DNA of 64,000 nt. Origin: Streptomyces blattellae. GTDB taxonomy: Bacteria > Actinomycetota > Actinomycetes > Streptomycetales > Streptomycetaceae. The notes beneath the pieces are model-generated. The model ran no database searches. It worked only from the letters and a program-made list of their open reading frames with translations, and was not told where the DNA came from. Below are positions 31,668 to 39,923 of the stretch, piece by piece (within the stretch, counting starts at the first letter, position 1; the number at the start of each line of letters is the position of its first letter). The stretch covers positions 1 through 64,000 of the forward strand of contig NZ_WJBG01000111.1 in the NCBI RefSeq assembly GCF_009709555.1. The letters are read 5' to 3'. Made by a program: the position numbers and the translations under genes.

Positions 31668-32891
31668 TTAGGAAGAATCGGCGTGGCCGCCGAGCAGGGC
31701 CGTGCCTCGGTCCGCGACCGCCCTGACCAGCCCTACGTGCTCGTCGGCCTGCGCGGCGGAACGGGGTTCGGCGAAGCCGTAGACGTGCAGGGCGATGACC
31801 ACCGACCCCGCCTCGTCGAAGACCGGCACGGTGATGAGTCCGACCGTGCCGGGGGTGACCTCGTCCTCGGAGGGGTCGTAGGTCAACTGCGCGAACATGC
31901 CGTGCAGATCCTCCCCCGCCAGCGAGGAGGGGTCGGCCTCCATGAGATCCAGCGCGGAGAGCGCGGAGGTGTTGTCCGCCCGCAGCGCCAGGGAGTATCC
32001 GCGCTGCCGGACCGCGGTGAGGTGCTCGCGCTGGACGGTCCGCGCTCCGGCCGACGGCATCCGGGACAGCCACTGCCCGACGCGGTCCTCGTCCGCCCAG
32101 GCCGCCAGTACCGACGCCGTCGGAGCGGAGAAAGGCAGCCGCTGTCCCACCAGGGTGCCGGAGGCGTCCCGCCGGGCGGTCGCCCCCGCGGACGCGATCA
32201 CGACCACCTCACCGCCGTCGAGCGCGGTCGCGATGCACCGTCCGGCCACCTTTCCGGCGAGTTCCTCCATCTCCGTCCTGATCAACTCGACGGCGCGCAG
32301 ACCGGCGGTCAGGTCGCCGCGGGTGTCGAGTTCGGTGACCGAGTGCCGGGCGAAACGTCCGTATCCGCCCTGGAAGAACAGCAGCGGGGCCGACCCCGAC
32401 GCCACGTCGAGGTCGCTGACGCGGCCGAACACGGCGTAGTGGTCGCCCGCCTCGTGCACCGCGTCCAGCTCGCAGTCGATCCACGCGACGACACCGTCCA
32501 GCAAGGGCATGCCGGAGGGCGATGTGCCGACCTCCAGTCCGGCGAACTTGTCCTTCCCGCGGGCCGCGAAGCGCCGGCACACGTCCTCCTGGTCGGCGGC
32601 CAGGATGTTCACGCAGAACCTCCCGGCGCTCTCGATCTTCGGCCAGCTGGTGGAGGAACGGTCCGGGAAGAAGGCCACCATCGGCGGTGACAGGGACACC
32701 GACGAGAACGAACCGACGACCATGCCGGCGCGGTTCCCGTCCGGACGGGCCGCGGTGACGACGCAGACCCCTGTCGGGTACTGGCCCAGGACCCGGCGGA
32801 ACCAGGCCGGATCGGCCGCCCGGTTCTCCCGCCGGGTGTCGCCGGCATCGAAGGTGGCGAAGGCGGCGCCGACGCCGCTGTCAGAGGGCAC
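31668..32891 (-). CDS. Flavin reductase fused to IclR-type effector domain
   Basis: 407 residues. Residues about 25-185 are a flavin reductase domain (GQYPTGVCVVTA, GSFSSVSLSPPMVAFFPDRS, FCVNILA), which supplies FMNH2 or FADH2 to a partner monooxygenase. Residues about 190-407 resemble the ligand-binding domain of IclR regulators (RLPFSAPTASVLAAWADED, VFDEAGSVVIALHVYG), with no DNA-binding domain. The aromatic substrate may thus gate flavin reduction, as known for the reductase of 4-hydroxyphenylacetate hydroxylase. It overlaps the oxygenase gene before it; GTG 32891 or 32900 may be the start. Confidence 0.87.
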   Translation of the reverse strand: MPSDSGVGAAFATFDAGDTRRENRAADPAWFRRVLGQYPTGVCVVTAARPDGNRAGMVVGSFSSVSLSPPMVAFFPDRSSTSWPKIESAGRFCVNILAADQEDVCRRFAARGKDKFAGLEVGTSPSGMPLLDGVVAWIDCELDAVHEAGDHYAVFGRVSDLDVASGSAPLLFFQGGYGRFARHSVTELDTRGDLTAGLRAVELIRTEMEELAGKVAGRCIATALDGGEVVVIASAGATARRDASGTLVGQRLPFSAPTASVLAAWADEDRVGQWLSRMPSAGARTVQREHLTAVRQRGYSLALRADNTSALSALDLMEADPSSLAGEDLHGMFAQLTYDPSEDEVTPGTVGLITVPVFDEAGSVVIALHVYGFAEPRSAAQADEHVGLVRAVADRGTALLGGHADSS

Positions 32892-34185
32892 GGTAGGCAC
32901 CCGCCTCGGCTCCGGTCGGCTCCAGGCCGAGGAGCACCTTGCCCGCCGTCTCGGTGTGGAAGTCGGCATCGCCGCTGTTGTGGTTGAGCAGCACGGCCAT
33001 GTCCCGTTTGATCCGGTCCAGTTCGGAGCCCCGGCGGAACATGCTGCCGCCGCTCACCCTCGTCACCAGTTCCACCGCCTCGGCGGCCTGTGTGATGGCG
33101 CTGACCGAGCTGAGGCGCATGATCGCCCGGGCCGGGAGGTCCGGATTCCCGGCGTGGCCGGCGTAGTGCGCGCCGGCCTCGTCCGACTGCGCCCGGGCCA
33201 TGAGCGTGGCGCTGTGCAGCAGGGTCACCGCCTTGGCGTACCGGCTGTGGGTGAGCGGGGCCTGGACGAGCGGGCCCCCGTTCACCGGCCGTTGCCTGCG
33301 CCCGGCGATCTCCGTGCGGAACACCTCCAGGGCGCGCTCCGCGGAGCCGATGGCGAACGCCGGGTGGAAGATGCCCGCCGCCCGGTAGATCGGCATGCGC
33401 AGCAGGCTGTGTCCGGGCCGGTGCAGGGCACCCGGCGTCTCGGTGCCGTGGAAGTCCGGGGTGTGCAGCGCGTGGTGGGCCGGCACGAACACCCCCTCGG
33501 CCTTGACGTCGTTGCTGCCGGTGCCGCGCATTCCGGTCGTGTGCCAGACGTCGACGACCTCCAGCTCGCTGACCGGGATGAGGCACACGAACCGGGTCGC
33601 GGGCTGGTCGCCGGTCGCCTCGACCGGGACATCGACGAAGCACCAGTCGGAGTGCATGACGCCGCTGCAGAAGTCCCAGCGGCCCGTGACCCGGATGCCC
33701 CCGTCGACCAACTCGCCGCGAGAGCCGGGCAGGGGGTGGAAGCTGCCCGCGGAGAGTGCGAAGCCCCGGTCGGCGAACACCTCTTGCTGGGTCTCGGCGG
33801 GGAACCGGCCGAGCGCGGCGTTGTGGTAGGCGAGGAAGGTCGCGGTCCACGCGGTCGACGTACAGGCGGTCCCGAGGAGCAGCGCCAGTTCGAAGAGGGC
33901 GTCGATCTCCAGTTCAAGGCCGCCGAACTCGGCGGGGGCGTGCATGGCGAAGACCCCTGCCTCGGTGAGGTCCTGGATCGTCGCGTCGGGCAGGCGGCGC
34001 AGGTCCTCCGCCTGTTCCGCGCGGCTTCGGATGCCGGGCAGCAGGGCCCTCACCCGGTCGAGCAGCTCCTCCGTCCGCCGGTTGCGATCGCTTGCGGCGA
34101 CGCGGCCGTCGGCGGTCTCGGTCGAGAAGCCGTCGACGTCGTCGGACCGCGTACGGGGGTTCGTGTCGTCACTCGTCTTCAGCAT
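32881..34185 (-). CDS. Flavin-dependent monooxygenase, acyl-CoA-dehydrogenase fold
   Basis: 434 residues of the oxygenase component of two-component group D monooxygenases (relatives: HsaA of steroid catabolism, 4-hydroxyphenylacetate hydroxylase C2). Features include FAMHAPAEFGGLE, GRWDFCSGVMHSDW and VWHTTGMRGTGSNDV in the flavin- and substrate-binding middle domain, and the C-terminal helix bundle with VSGGSMFRRGSELDRIKRD. It overlaps the reductase gene that follows, so the two are surely partners. Hydroxylation of a phenol or related ring is the likely reaction. Confidence 0.85.
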   Translation of the reverse strand: MLKTSDDTNPRTRSDDVDGFSTETADGRVAASDRNRRTEELLDRVRALLPGIRSRAEQAEDLRRLPDATIQDLTEAGVFAMHAPAEFGGLELEIDALFELALLLGTACTSTAWTATFLAYHNAALGRFPAETQQEVFADRGFALSAGSFHPLPGSRGELVDGGIRVTGRWDFCSGVMHSDWCFVDVPVEATGDQPATRFVCLIPVSELEVVDVWHTTGMRGTGSNDVKAEGVFVPAHHALHTPDFHGTETPGALHRPGHSLLRMPIYRAAGIFHPAFAIGSAERALEVFRTEIAGRRQRPVNGGPLVQAPLTHSRYAKAVTLLHSATLMARAQSDEAGAHYAGHAGNPDLPARAIMRLSSVSAITQAAEAVELVTRVSGGSMFRRGSELDRIKRDMAVLLNHNSGDADFHTETAGKVLLGLEPTGAEAGAYRAL

Positions 34186-34240
34186 GAAAGAACCGTAGAT
34201 TCCTTGGTCGGCCGGAAGGCGTCTCGATGTGGTACGCCGG

Positions 34241-35062
34241 TCACGGGGTCAGGAAGCCCGCGTCGACCGGCAGCGCGACACCGGTGACGTAGCGGGCGTC
34301 ATCGCTCACGAGCCAGAGAAGCGCGCGGCTGACGTCGGCGGCCTCGATCATCGGCACCGGCAACAGGTTCGCCATCTCGGTGACGACCCGGGGATCGCTG
34401 GTGAGGTAGCGCTGTACCCCGTCGTTCATCACCATGGGTGTCGGCACTCCCGTGGGATGCACCGTGTTGACCCGGATCATGTGCGGGGCGAGCCAGTGCG
34501 CGAATCCGCGCATCAGGCCGACCACGCCGTGCTTGGCGGCGATGTAGGAGTCCACTCCCGCCGTCCCGTTGTCACCCCGGCCCGACAACCCGTGGGACGA
34601 GCTGACCAGCGCGAAGCACCCGCCCGCACCACGCTCGATCATCCTCGGTACGACCGAGTGCACCGTGTTCCAGACCCCGCGCAGGTTCACGTCGATGACG
34701 TCGCGGAACACCTGTTCCTGGTCGGGGTGGTCGCTGCCGTGTCCGGCGACTCCGGCGTTGGCGATCACGATGTCGATGTCGCCTAGTTCGGCGGTGCCCT
34801 GGTCGACCGCCTGCCGCAACGCGTCCGCGTCGCGGACGTCCGCCTGCAGCCCGACGGCTCGGGCGCCGGTGGCTTCGACGAGTTTCACGGTCTCGGCGAG
34901 GTCGTCCGCCGTTGCCAGACCGTAGCTGAGGGTCTCGATGTCGGCGCAGATGTCGAGCGCCAGGATGTTCGCGCCCTCTTCCGCGAGGGTCACCGCATGG
35001 CTGCGGCCCTGGCCGCGGGCCGCACCTGTGATCATGACCGTTTTGCCGTCCAGCTTACCCAT
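34241..35062 (-). CDS. Mycofactocin-type short-chain dehydrogenase 1
   Basis: 273-residue SDR with the cofactor motif TGAARGQGRSHA (12-23) and the catalytic YIAAKHG. The GQGRSHA motif followed by LAEEGANILALDICADIE is the hallmark of the nicotinoprotein SDR group that keeps NAD bound and passes electrons to mycofactocin, including carveol dehydrogenases. It probably oxidises an alcohol intermediate to a ketone. The complete mycofactocin cluster lies 12 kb away, which supports the assignment. Confidence 0.9.
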   Translation of the reverse strand: MGKLDGKTVMITGAARGQGRSHAVTLAEEGANILALDICADIETLSYGLATADDLAETVKLVEATGARAVGLQADVRDADALRQAVDQGTAELGDIDIVIANAGVAGHGSDHPDQEQVFRDVIDVNLRGVWNTVHSVVPRMIERGAGGCFALVSSSHGLSGRGDNGTAGVDSYIAAKHGVVGLMRGFAHWLAPHMIRVNTVHPTGVPTPMVMNDGVQRYLTSDPRVVTEMANLLPVPMIEAADVSRALLWLVSDDARYVTGVALPVDAGFLTP

Positions 35063-35110
35063 GGCGCGTCCTCCTGTTTTCCTGGCTGTGTTTCGTTGCC
35101 TGTGTTTCCG

Positions 35111-35941
35111 TCAACGGACGAGGATTCCGGCGTCGACCGGCAGGGCCGCGCCCGTGATGTAGCGGGATTCGTCGCCTGCGAAGAACAGTGCCGCGTTGGC
35201 GATGTCGATCGGATCGACCCAGGGGACCGGGAGGGCGTGCATGGTCGTCGTCACTTGTGCCAGGTCGTCCCGGGTGGGCGAGTCGACGGTCGGTACGAAC
35301 AAGCGGTACAGCGCGTCGTTCTGCACCATCGGGGTGTCGACCGTGGTCGGCAGGATGGAGTTGACGCGGATCCTGTGGGCGCCCAGTTCGTGCGCGAGCG
35401 TCCGCATGAGGCCGAGGATGCCTGCCTTGGCCGCGGCATAGTGGCCGATGTTCGCGAAGCCCTTCAGCGCGGCCCCCGAGCTGGTGAGGATCACGCTTCC
35501 TCCGCGGCCTCCCTCGATGATGTGCGGAACGCCCGCCTTGCACGTGCGCCAGACGCCGCCGCGGTTGGTCGCGATCATCTCCTCCCACTGTGTCTCCGTC
35601 ATCTCCTGAAAAGAGGCAGGCCCGGAGATGCCGGCGTTGGCCGCGACGACGTCGAGCCTGCCGAGTTCTGCCACGCCTTCCGCGACGGCTGCTTCGAGGG
35701 CCGGGAGGTCCCGCACGTCCACGACCCCGGTCACGACACGGCGTCCCAGGCCGGTGACCATGGACGCGGTCTCCTTGAGGTCCTCCTTCGTCCCGCCCGG
35801 GTACGCCATGGTGCAGTCGGCGCAGTTGTCCACGGCGATGATGTCGGCGCCTTCTTCTGCCATCCGGACCGCCAGAGCACGTCCCTGTCCACGGGCTGCT
35901 CCGGTGATCAGAGCGACCTTGCCGTCGATTCGTCCGGGCAT
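35111..35941 (-). CDS. Mycofactocin-type short-chain dehydrogenase 2
   Basis: 276 residues, a paralogue of the neighbouring SDR, with TGAARGQGRALAVRMAEEGA, the extended insertion after DNCADCT, and the catalytic YAAAKAG. Same inferred use of non-exchangeable NAD and mycofactocin. Two such enzymes in one operon suggest two alcohol oxidations or two stereoisomers. It is 3 bp downstream of the hydrolase gene. Confidence 0.88.
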   Translation of the reverse strand: MPGRIDGKVALITGAARGQGRALAVRMAEEGADIIAVDNCADCTMAYPGGTKEDLKETASMVTGLGRRVVTGVVDVRDLPALEAAVAEGVAELGRLDVVAANAGISGPASFQEMTETQWEEMIATNRGGVWRTCKAGVPHIIEGGRGGSVILTSSGAALKGFANIGHYAAAKAGILGLMRTLAHELGAHRIRVNSILPTTVDTPMVQNDALYRLFVPTVDSPTRDDLAQVTTTMHALPVPWVDPIDIANAALFFAGDESRYITGAALPVDAGILVR

Positions 35942-35944
35942 CGG

Positions 35945-36961
35945 CTACTTCTCCTCTGCGAGGCCGGCTCCCCGCGGAGCCGGAATTGCTGTCTGCGCGC
36001 GCGCGAACGAGGCGAGTCGCTCGGTCGCGACGCGGGCCGCGGTGAGGCAGCCGAAGCCGTGCCAGGTGTGCAGGACGTCGGGCCACACCTCATGGCTCAC
36101 GGCCACCCCTGCCGCGCTCATCTCCTTGACCAGCGCGAGAGTGTCGTCCAAGAGGACCTCGTCCTGGCCCACCTGGACGAGGGTCGGCGGCAGTGCCGCC
36201 AGGTCCCCGAACAGAGGTGAGCAGGCTGCGGCGTCGGCGCCGGCGAGGAACGCCGTCACCGCGCGAGCGATCGACTCGCGGGAGGTCAACGGGTCGGTCG
36301 CGGCGTTCGTCGTATGGCTGCGGCCGGACACCGTGAAGTCGACCAGCGGGGACTGGAGCACCAGTCCGGCGGGGCCCGGGAGGCCCAGTCGCCGGGCCTC
36401 CCGCAGAACGAGAAGGGCGAGGCCACCGCCCGCGGACCCGCCGCTGACGATCACCCGCCGGGCATCGACACCGGACTCCAGCAGCGCGCGATAGGCGGTC
36501 GTCCCGTCGTGCACGGCCGCCGGATACGGATGCTCCGGCGCGAGCCGGTAGCCGACCGAGACCGCGCTCCCGCCGAGGGCGAGCGCCATCCGCGACAGGT
36601 AGAGCCGATCGTCCCACGGCCCGCCGATGGTGAATCCGCCACCGTGGAAGTGCAGCAGCACCGGGCCGTCCGGGTCGGCCGCCGTGGCCCGGCTGACCTC
36701 GACGGGAACACCGTCCGGACCGGCCGCCATGGCCCGGCTGACCTCGACGGGAACACCGTCCAGGTCGATCTGGCGGATGTCCACGCCCGGCTCGGCGGCA
36801 CCCCGCAGGGGCGCCATCCGAGCCAGCACCTCACGCACCTGGGGGAGTGCGGAGCACTGCGCGCTCCAGCCACGCAACGCGGCGACCCAGTCGAGCGCCA
36901 GTGCCAGCTCGGCACGGGCGCCTTGGCCACGCTCGGCTTCCTCGCGTTCCTTCCCCGCCAC
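35945..36961 (-). CDS. Alpha/beta hydrolase, hormone-sensitive-lipase family
   Basis: 338 residues with the oxyanion motif HFHGGGFTIGG, the nucleophile elbow GGSAGGG, an acid residue in DEVLLDD and the catalytic His in VLHTWHGF. The family includes esterases and monoterpene lactone hydrolases. It carries an in-frame 15-residue tandem duplication (DGVPVEVSRAMAAGP then DGVPVEVSRATAADP) before the oxyanion motif. Placed between a luciferase-type monooxygenase and the SDRs, a lactone hydrolase role would fit a Baeyer-Villiger route. Confidence 0.88.
   Translation of the reverse strand: MAGKEREEAERGQGARAELALALDWVAALRGWSAQCSALPQVREVLARMAPLRGAAEPGVDIRQIDLDGVPVEVSRAMAAGPDGVPVEVSRATAADPDGPVLLHFHGGGFTIGGPWDDRLYLSRMALALGGSAVSVGYRLAPEHPYPAAVHDGTTAYRALLESGVDARRVIVSGGSAGGGLALLVLREARRLGLPGPAGLVLQSPLVDFTVSGRSHTTNAATDPLTSRESIARAVTAFLAGADAAACSPLFGDLAALPPTLVQVGQDEVLLDDTLALVKEMSAAGVAVSHEVWPDVLHTWHGFGCLTAARVATERLASFARAQTAIPAPRGAGLAEEK
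36678..36767. repeat. 45-bp in-frame tandem duplication inside the hydrolase gene
   Basis: Two adjacent 45-bp units (36678-36722, 36723-36767) differing at a few bases. They encode the repeated 15 residues near positions 65-95 of the hydrolase. The frame is preserved. The small divergence shows the duplication is not brand new. Confidence 0.9.
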
Positions 36962-36976
36962 GGCCGGCCCCGTCCC

Positions 36977-38206
36977 TCAGCTGACCTTGCCGCCGGCGTC
37001 GACGTACTTCTGGCTCGCGACCTTGATGCTCTCGCGCTGTTCGCCGAGCCGGAGCCCCCGCGTGGCGAGCGCGCGCTGGACGGCGATCTCCATGGGGCGC
37101 GAGGAGCCCTGGAAGTGCGGCATGACCTCACGCGAGATCAGTTCGAGCGACCGGAACTCGGCGTCCTGGGCGGCCCAGTCGGTGCCACTGATCACCAGCA
37201 GCGTGCCGAAGCCGTCGGCGGCGTGGTACATGTGCTCGATGAAGGCGATCGCGTCGTCGGGGTCACCGACGCAGATCAGGTGCGTGTCGCGGACGCCTTC
37301 GATCATCTGCTGGACCGTCGGCTGCACGGGCGGCCCCTCCGGGGCCCCGTTGGACTCCGCCTGCTCCTCCATCCACGCGAACGTCCGCTCGCTGACGTTG
37401 GCCACGTAGTCCATGTGGCGGGGGAAGCCCTTCTCCACCTCCGCGTAGGCACGTTCCCGTGTCTCGGCGACGTGCATGAAGGCGACGACCCGGTACTGCG
37501 AGCGGCTCACCGTGTTCCCGTGGACCGCCGCCTGCTCCTCGGCGATCCTCCACATGTTGCTCAGTGCGGCGTAACCGCGACGGCTGCTGGCTCCGAGGGA
37601 CAGCAGCCCCGCGCCGTACTTCCCCGCGAGCGTCGGGCCGAAGGGCGACTCCATCGAGGTGAAGACGAGCTCCGGGGTCGGCTGCTGGAACGGCTTGACC
37701 TGGAGGTAGGCGTCATCGAGGGTGAACCACGGCGAGTGGTGCGTGACGCCCTCCTCGCTGGTCAGCAGCTTGAGGATGACATCGATCGACTCCGCCATGC
37801 GGTCCCGGGTCTCCGACCACGGCACACCGATCATGGCCGCGTCGCTCGGCAGCGACCCCGGGCCCACGCCGAGGATCGACCGGCCCATCGACAGGTGGTC
37901 GAGCAGCACGGCGCGCTGAGCGACGTGGAAGGGGTGGTGATAGGGCAGAGACGCCACGCCCGTTCCCAGCCGCATGCGCTGGGTGCGCTCGATCGCCGCG
38001 GCGAGGAAGACCTCCGGCGAGGCGATGATCTCGTGGCCGGTCGAGTGGTGCTCGCCCACCCAGCCCTCGACGAAGCCGAGGGACTCCGCGTAGGCCAGCG
38101 TCTCCAGGTCGCGGCGCAGGGCACGCGTCGGGTTCTGCTTCGGGTAGTGCTGAGGGGCGACGAACAACCCGAACTGCATCGGACCGTGGTCAGGGATCAA
38201 GGTCAT
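36977..38206 (-). CDS. Luciferase-like flavin-dependent monooxygenase
   Basis: 409-residue bacterial-luciferase-family (LLM) TIM barrel with LFVAPQHYPKQNP, WVGEHHSTGHEIIASP and LGVGPGSLPSDAAMIG. The family uses reduced FMN and includes limonene-type monooxygenases and type II Baeyer-Villiger enzymes. It needs a reductase; the fused flavin reductase downstream is the candidate. It follows the ligase gene by 118 bp and precedes the hydrolase by 15 bp. Confidence 0.85.
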   Translation of the reverse strand: MTLIPDHGPMQFGLFVAPQHYPKQNPTRALRRDLETLAYAESLGFVEGWVGEHHSTGHEIIASPEVFLAAAIERTQRMRLGTGVASLPYHHPFHVAQRAVLLDHLSMGRSILGVGPGSLPSDAAMIGVPWSETRDRMAESIDVILKLLTSEEGVTHHSPWFTLDDAYLQVKPFQQPTPELVFTSMESPFGPTLAGKYGAGLLSLGASSRRGYAALSNMWRIAEEQAAVHGNTVSRSQYRVVAFMHVAETRERAYAEVEKGFPRHMDYVANVSERTFAWMEEQAESNGAPEGPPVQPTVQQMIEGVRDTHLICVGDPDDAIAFIEHMYHAADGFGTLLVISGTDWAAQDAEFRSLELISREVMPHFQGSSRPMEIAVQRALATRGLRLGEQRESIKVASQKYVDAGGKVS

Positions 38207-38280
38207 GACTACTCCTCGTCGAGTGATGACGGGACCACGCAGCCTGCGCCGCGGGTGGGGACACGAGGTCGTCGGAACGG

Positions 38281-38323
38281 TCTGTCGTCGGGACGGCGTC
38301 GCGACGATCTGTCGTCGGGACGG
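38281..38323. repeat. Repeated 16-mer at the ligase 3' end
   Basis: TCTGTCGTCGGGACGG occurs at 38281-38296 and exactly again at 38308-38323; a degenerate third copy lies at 38265-38280. They sit just past the ligase stop codon (38325), in the gap before the LLM gene. Confidence 0.85.
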
Positions 38324-38324
38324 T

Positions 38325-39923
38325 CTACTGCGGGACGACCGCCTCCGAGAAGGACACCCGCAGCTCGCGCTTGAGGATCTTCCCGCTCGGGTTCTTGGGG
38401 AGGGTGTCCTGGAAGAACACCCGCTTCGGCACCTTGTAGCCGGCCAGCAGGCCGCGGCAGTGTGCGATGACGCCGGCCTCGCTCAGCTCGGCGCCGGCCC
38501 GCGGGACGACGACCGCGGTGACGGCCTCGATCCACTTGGGGTCGGGCGTCCCGAAGACCGCGACCTCGGCCACGCCGTCGAGCTGGTAGACGGCTTCCTC
38601 GACCTCCCGGCTGGCCACGTTCTCACCACCGGTCTTGATCATGTCCTTCTTGCGGTCCACCACCGTCAGATAGCCGTCCTCGTCGAAGACGCCCAGGTCG
38701 CCCGAGTGGAACCAGCCGCCGCGGAACGCCTCGCCGGTCTTCGCCTCGTCGCGGAAGTACCCGAGGGTGGCCTGCGGACTGCGGTGGACGATCTCGCCGA
38801 CCTCGCCGGTCGCTACGTCGTTCCCGTCGTCGTCGACCAGCCGGGTCTCCACGTTCAGCGCGGGCCGCCCGGCCGAGCCGGCCCGGCTGATCTGGTCCTC
38901 CGGCTTCAGGATCGTCGCCAGTGGCGCCATCTCCGTCTGGCCGTAGAAGTTCCACAACCGCACGTCGGGAAGCCGGCGCTGCATCTCGCGGAGGACCTCC
39001 ACGGGCATGGGGGAGGCGCCGTAGTAGCCCTTGCGCAGACTGGACAGATCGGTGGTGTCGAAGGCCGGGCTGCGCAGCAGCGAGATCCACACCGTGGGCG
39101 GGCAGAACAGCTTGGTCACCCGCTCGCGCTCGATCGTCGCCAGCACCGCCTCCGGATCGGGCCGGGACAGCACGATGCTGGTCGCTCCGACATAGACGTC
39201 CGGGCCGAGGAAGCAGTCGAGCTGGGCACAGTGGTAGAGCGGCATCGCATGGATCTCGACGTCGTCGGGCGACATCTCGCCGTCCACGATGCAGCTCACG
39301 TACTGCGATATCAGGCTCCGGCTGCTGAGGAGGGCTCCCTTGGGCCGGGACTCCGTGCCGCTGGTGTACATCAGACGCACCGGGGCGTCGTCGTCCACGA
39401 CGACGGCGGGCGGGGCCGGATCGCCCGAATCGGCCCAGGAGGCAACCGTTTCCCAGCCCTCGGGCGCGCGGCCCCCGCCGAGCGGGATCAGGCCGCGGAC
39501 CGCGAGATCCACCCCGCTGGAGACGATCGCCGCCTCGGCGACGGGATGCAGCACGTCCTCGACGACGAGGCCCCGGGCCCCACAGTGGCCGAGGATGAAC
39601 GCGACCTCGTCGGCGTTGAGCATGAAGTTGACCGGCACCATGATCGCGCCGAGGCGTGCCAGCGCGTAGGTCAGGACGCAGTACTCCCAGCCGTTGTGCG
39701 AGAGCACCGCGACACGGTCGCCCGTCCCGATCCCCCGCTCGGCGAGGGCGTTCGCGGTGCGATTGGCGGCCCGGTCGAACTCGGCGAACGTGAATCGCCG
39801 ATCGCCCGACACCAGGGCCGTCCTGTCGGGAACCCGCAAGGCGGTCCGCCGCAGGAGGTCGCCGATGGCGTGGGAGCGGGCCCCTCTGATCGTGTCGTCC
39901 GCTGACGACCGTGGCTCAGACAT
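38325..39923 (-). CDS. Acyl-CoA synthetase / AMP-dependent ligase
   Basis: 532 residues of the ANL superfamily; activates a carboxylic acid to its CoA thioester via acyl-AMP. Motifs: P-loop YTSGTESRPKGA (usual form TSGTTGxPKG, here Thr-Gly replaced by Glu-Ser), YGQTE, GWFHSGDLG, DRKKDMIKTGGENV and the catalytic Lys in NPSGKILKREL. ATG 39923 overlaps the preceding gene by 8 bp. The CoA ester would enter beta-oxidation. Confidence 0.9.
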   Translation of the reverse strand: MSEPRSSADDTIRGARSHAIGDLLRRTALRVPDRTALVSGDRRFTFAEFDRAANRTANALAERGIGTGDRVAVLSHNGWEYCVLTYALARLGAIMVPVNFMLNADEVAFILGHCGARGLVVEDVLHPVAEAAIVSSGVDLAVRGLIPLGGGRAPEGWETVASWADSGDPAPPAVVVDDDAPVRLMYTSGTESRPKGALLSSRSLISQYVSCIVDGEMSPDDVEIHAMPLYHCAQLDCFLGPDVYVGATSIVLSRPDPEAVLATIERERVTKLFCPPTVWISLLRSPAFDTTDLSSLRKGYYGASPMPVEVLREMQRRLPDVRLWNFYGQTEMAPLATILKPEDQISRAGSAGRPALNVETRLVDDDGNDVATGEVGEIVHRSPQATLGYFRDEAKTGEAFRGGWFHSGDLGVFDEDGYLTVVDRKKDMIKTGGENVASREVEEAVYQLDGVAEVAVFGTPDPKWIEAVTAVVVPRAGAELSEAGVIAHCRGLLAGYKVPKRVFFQDTLPKNPSGKILKRELRVSFSEAVVPQ

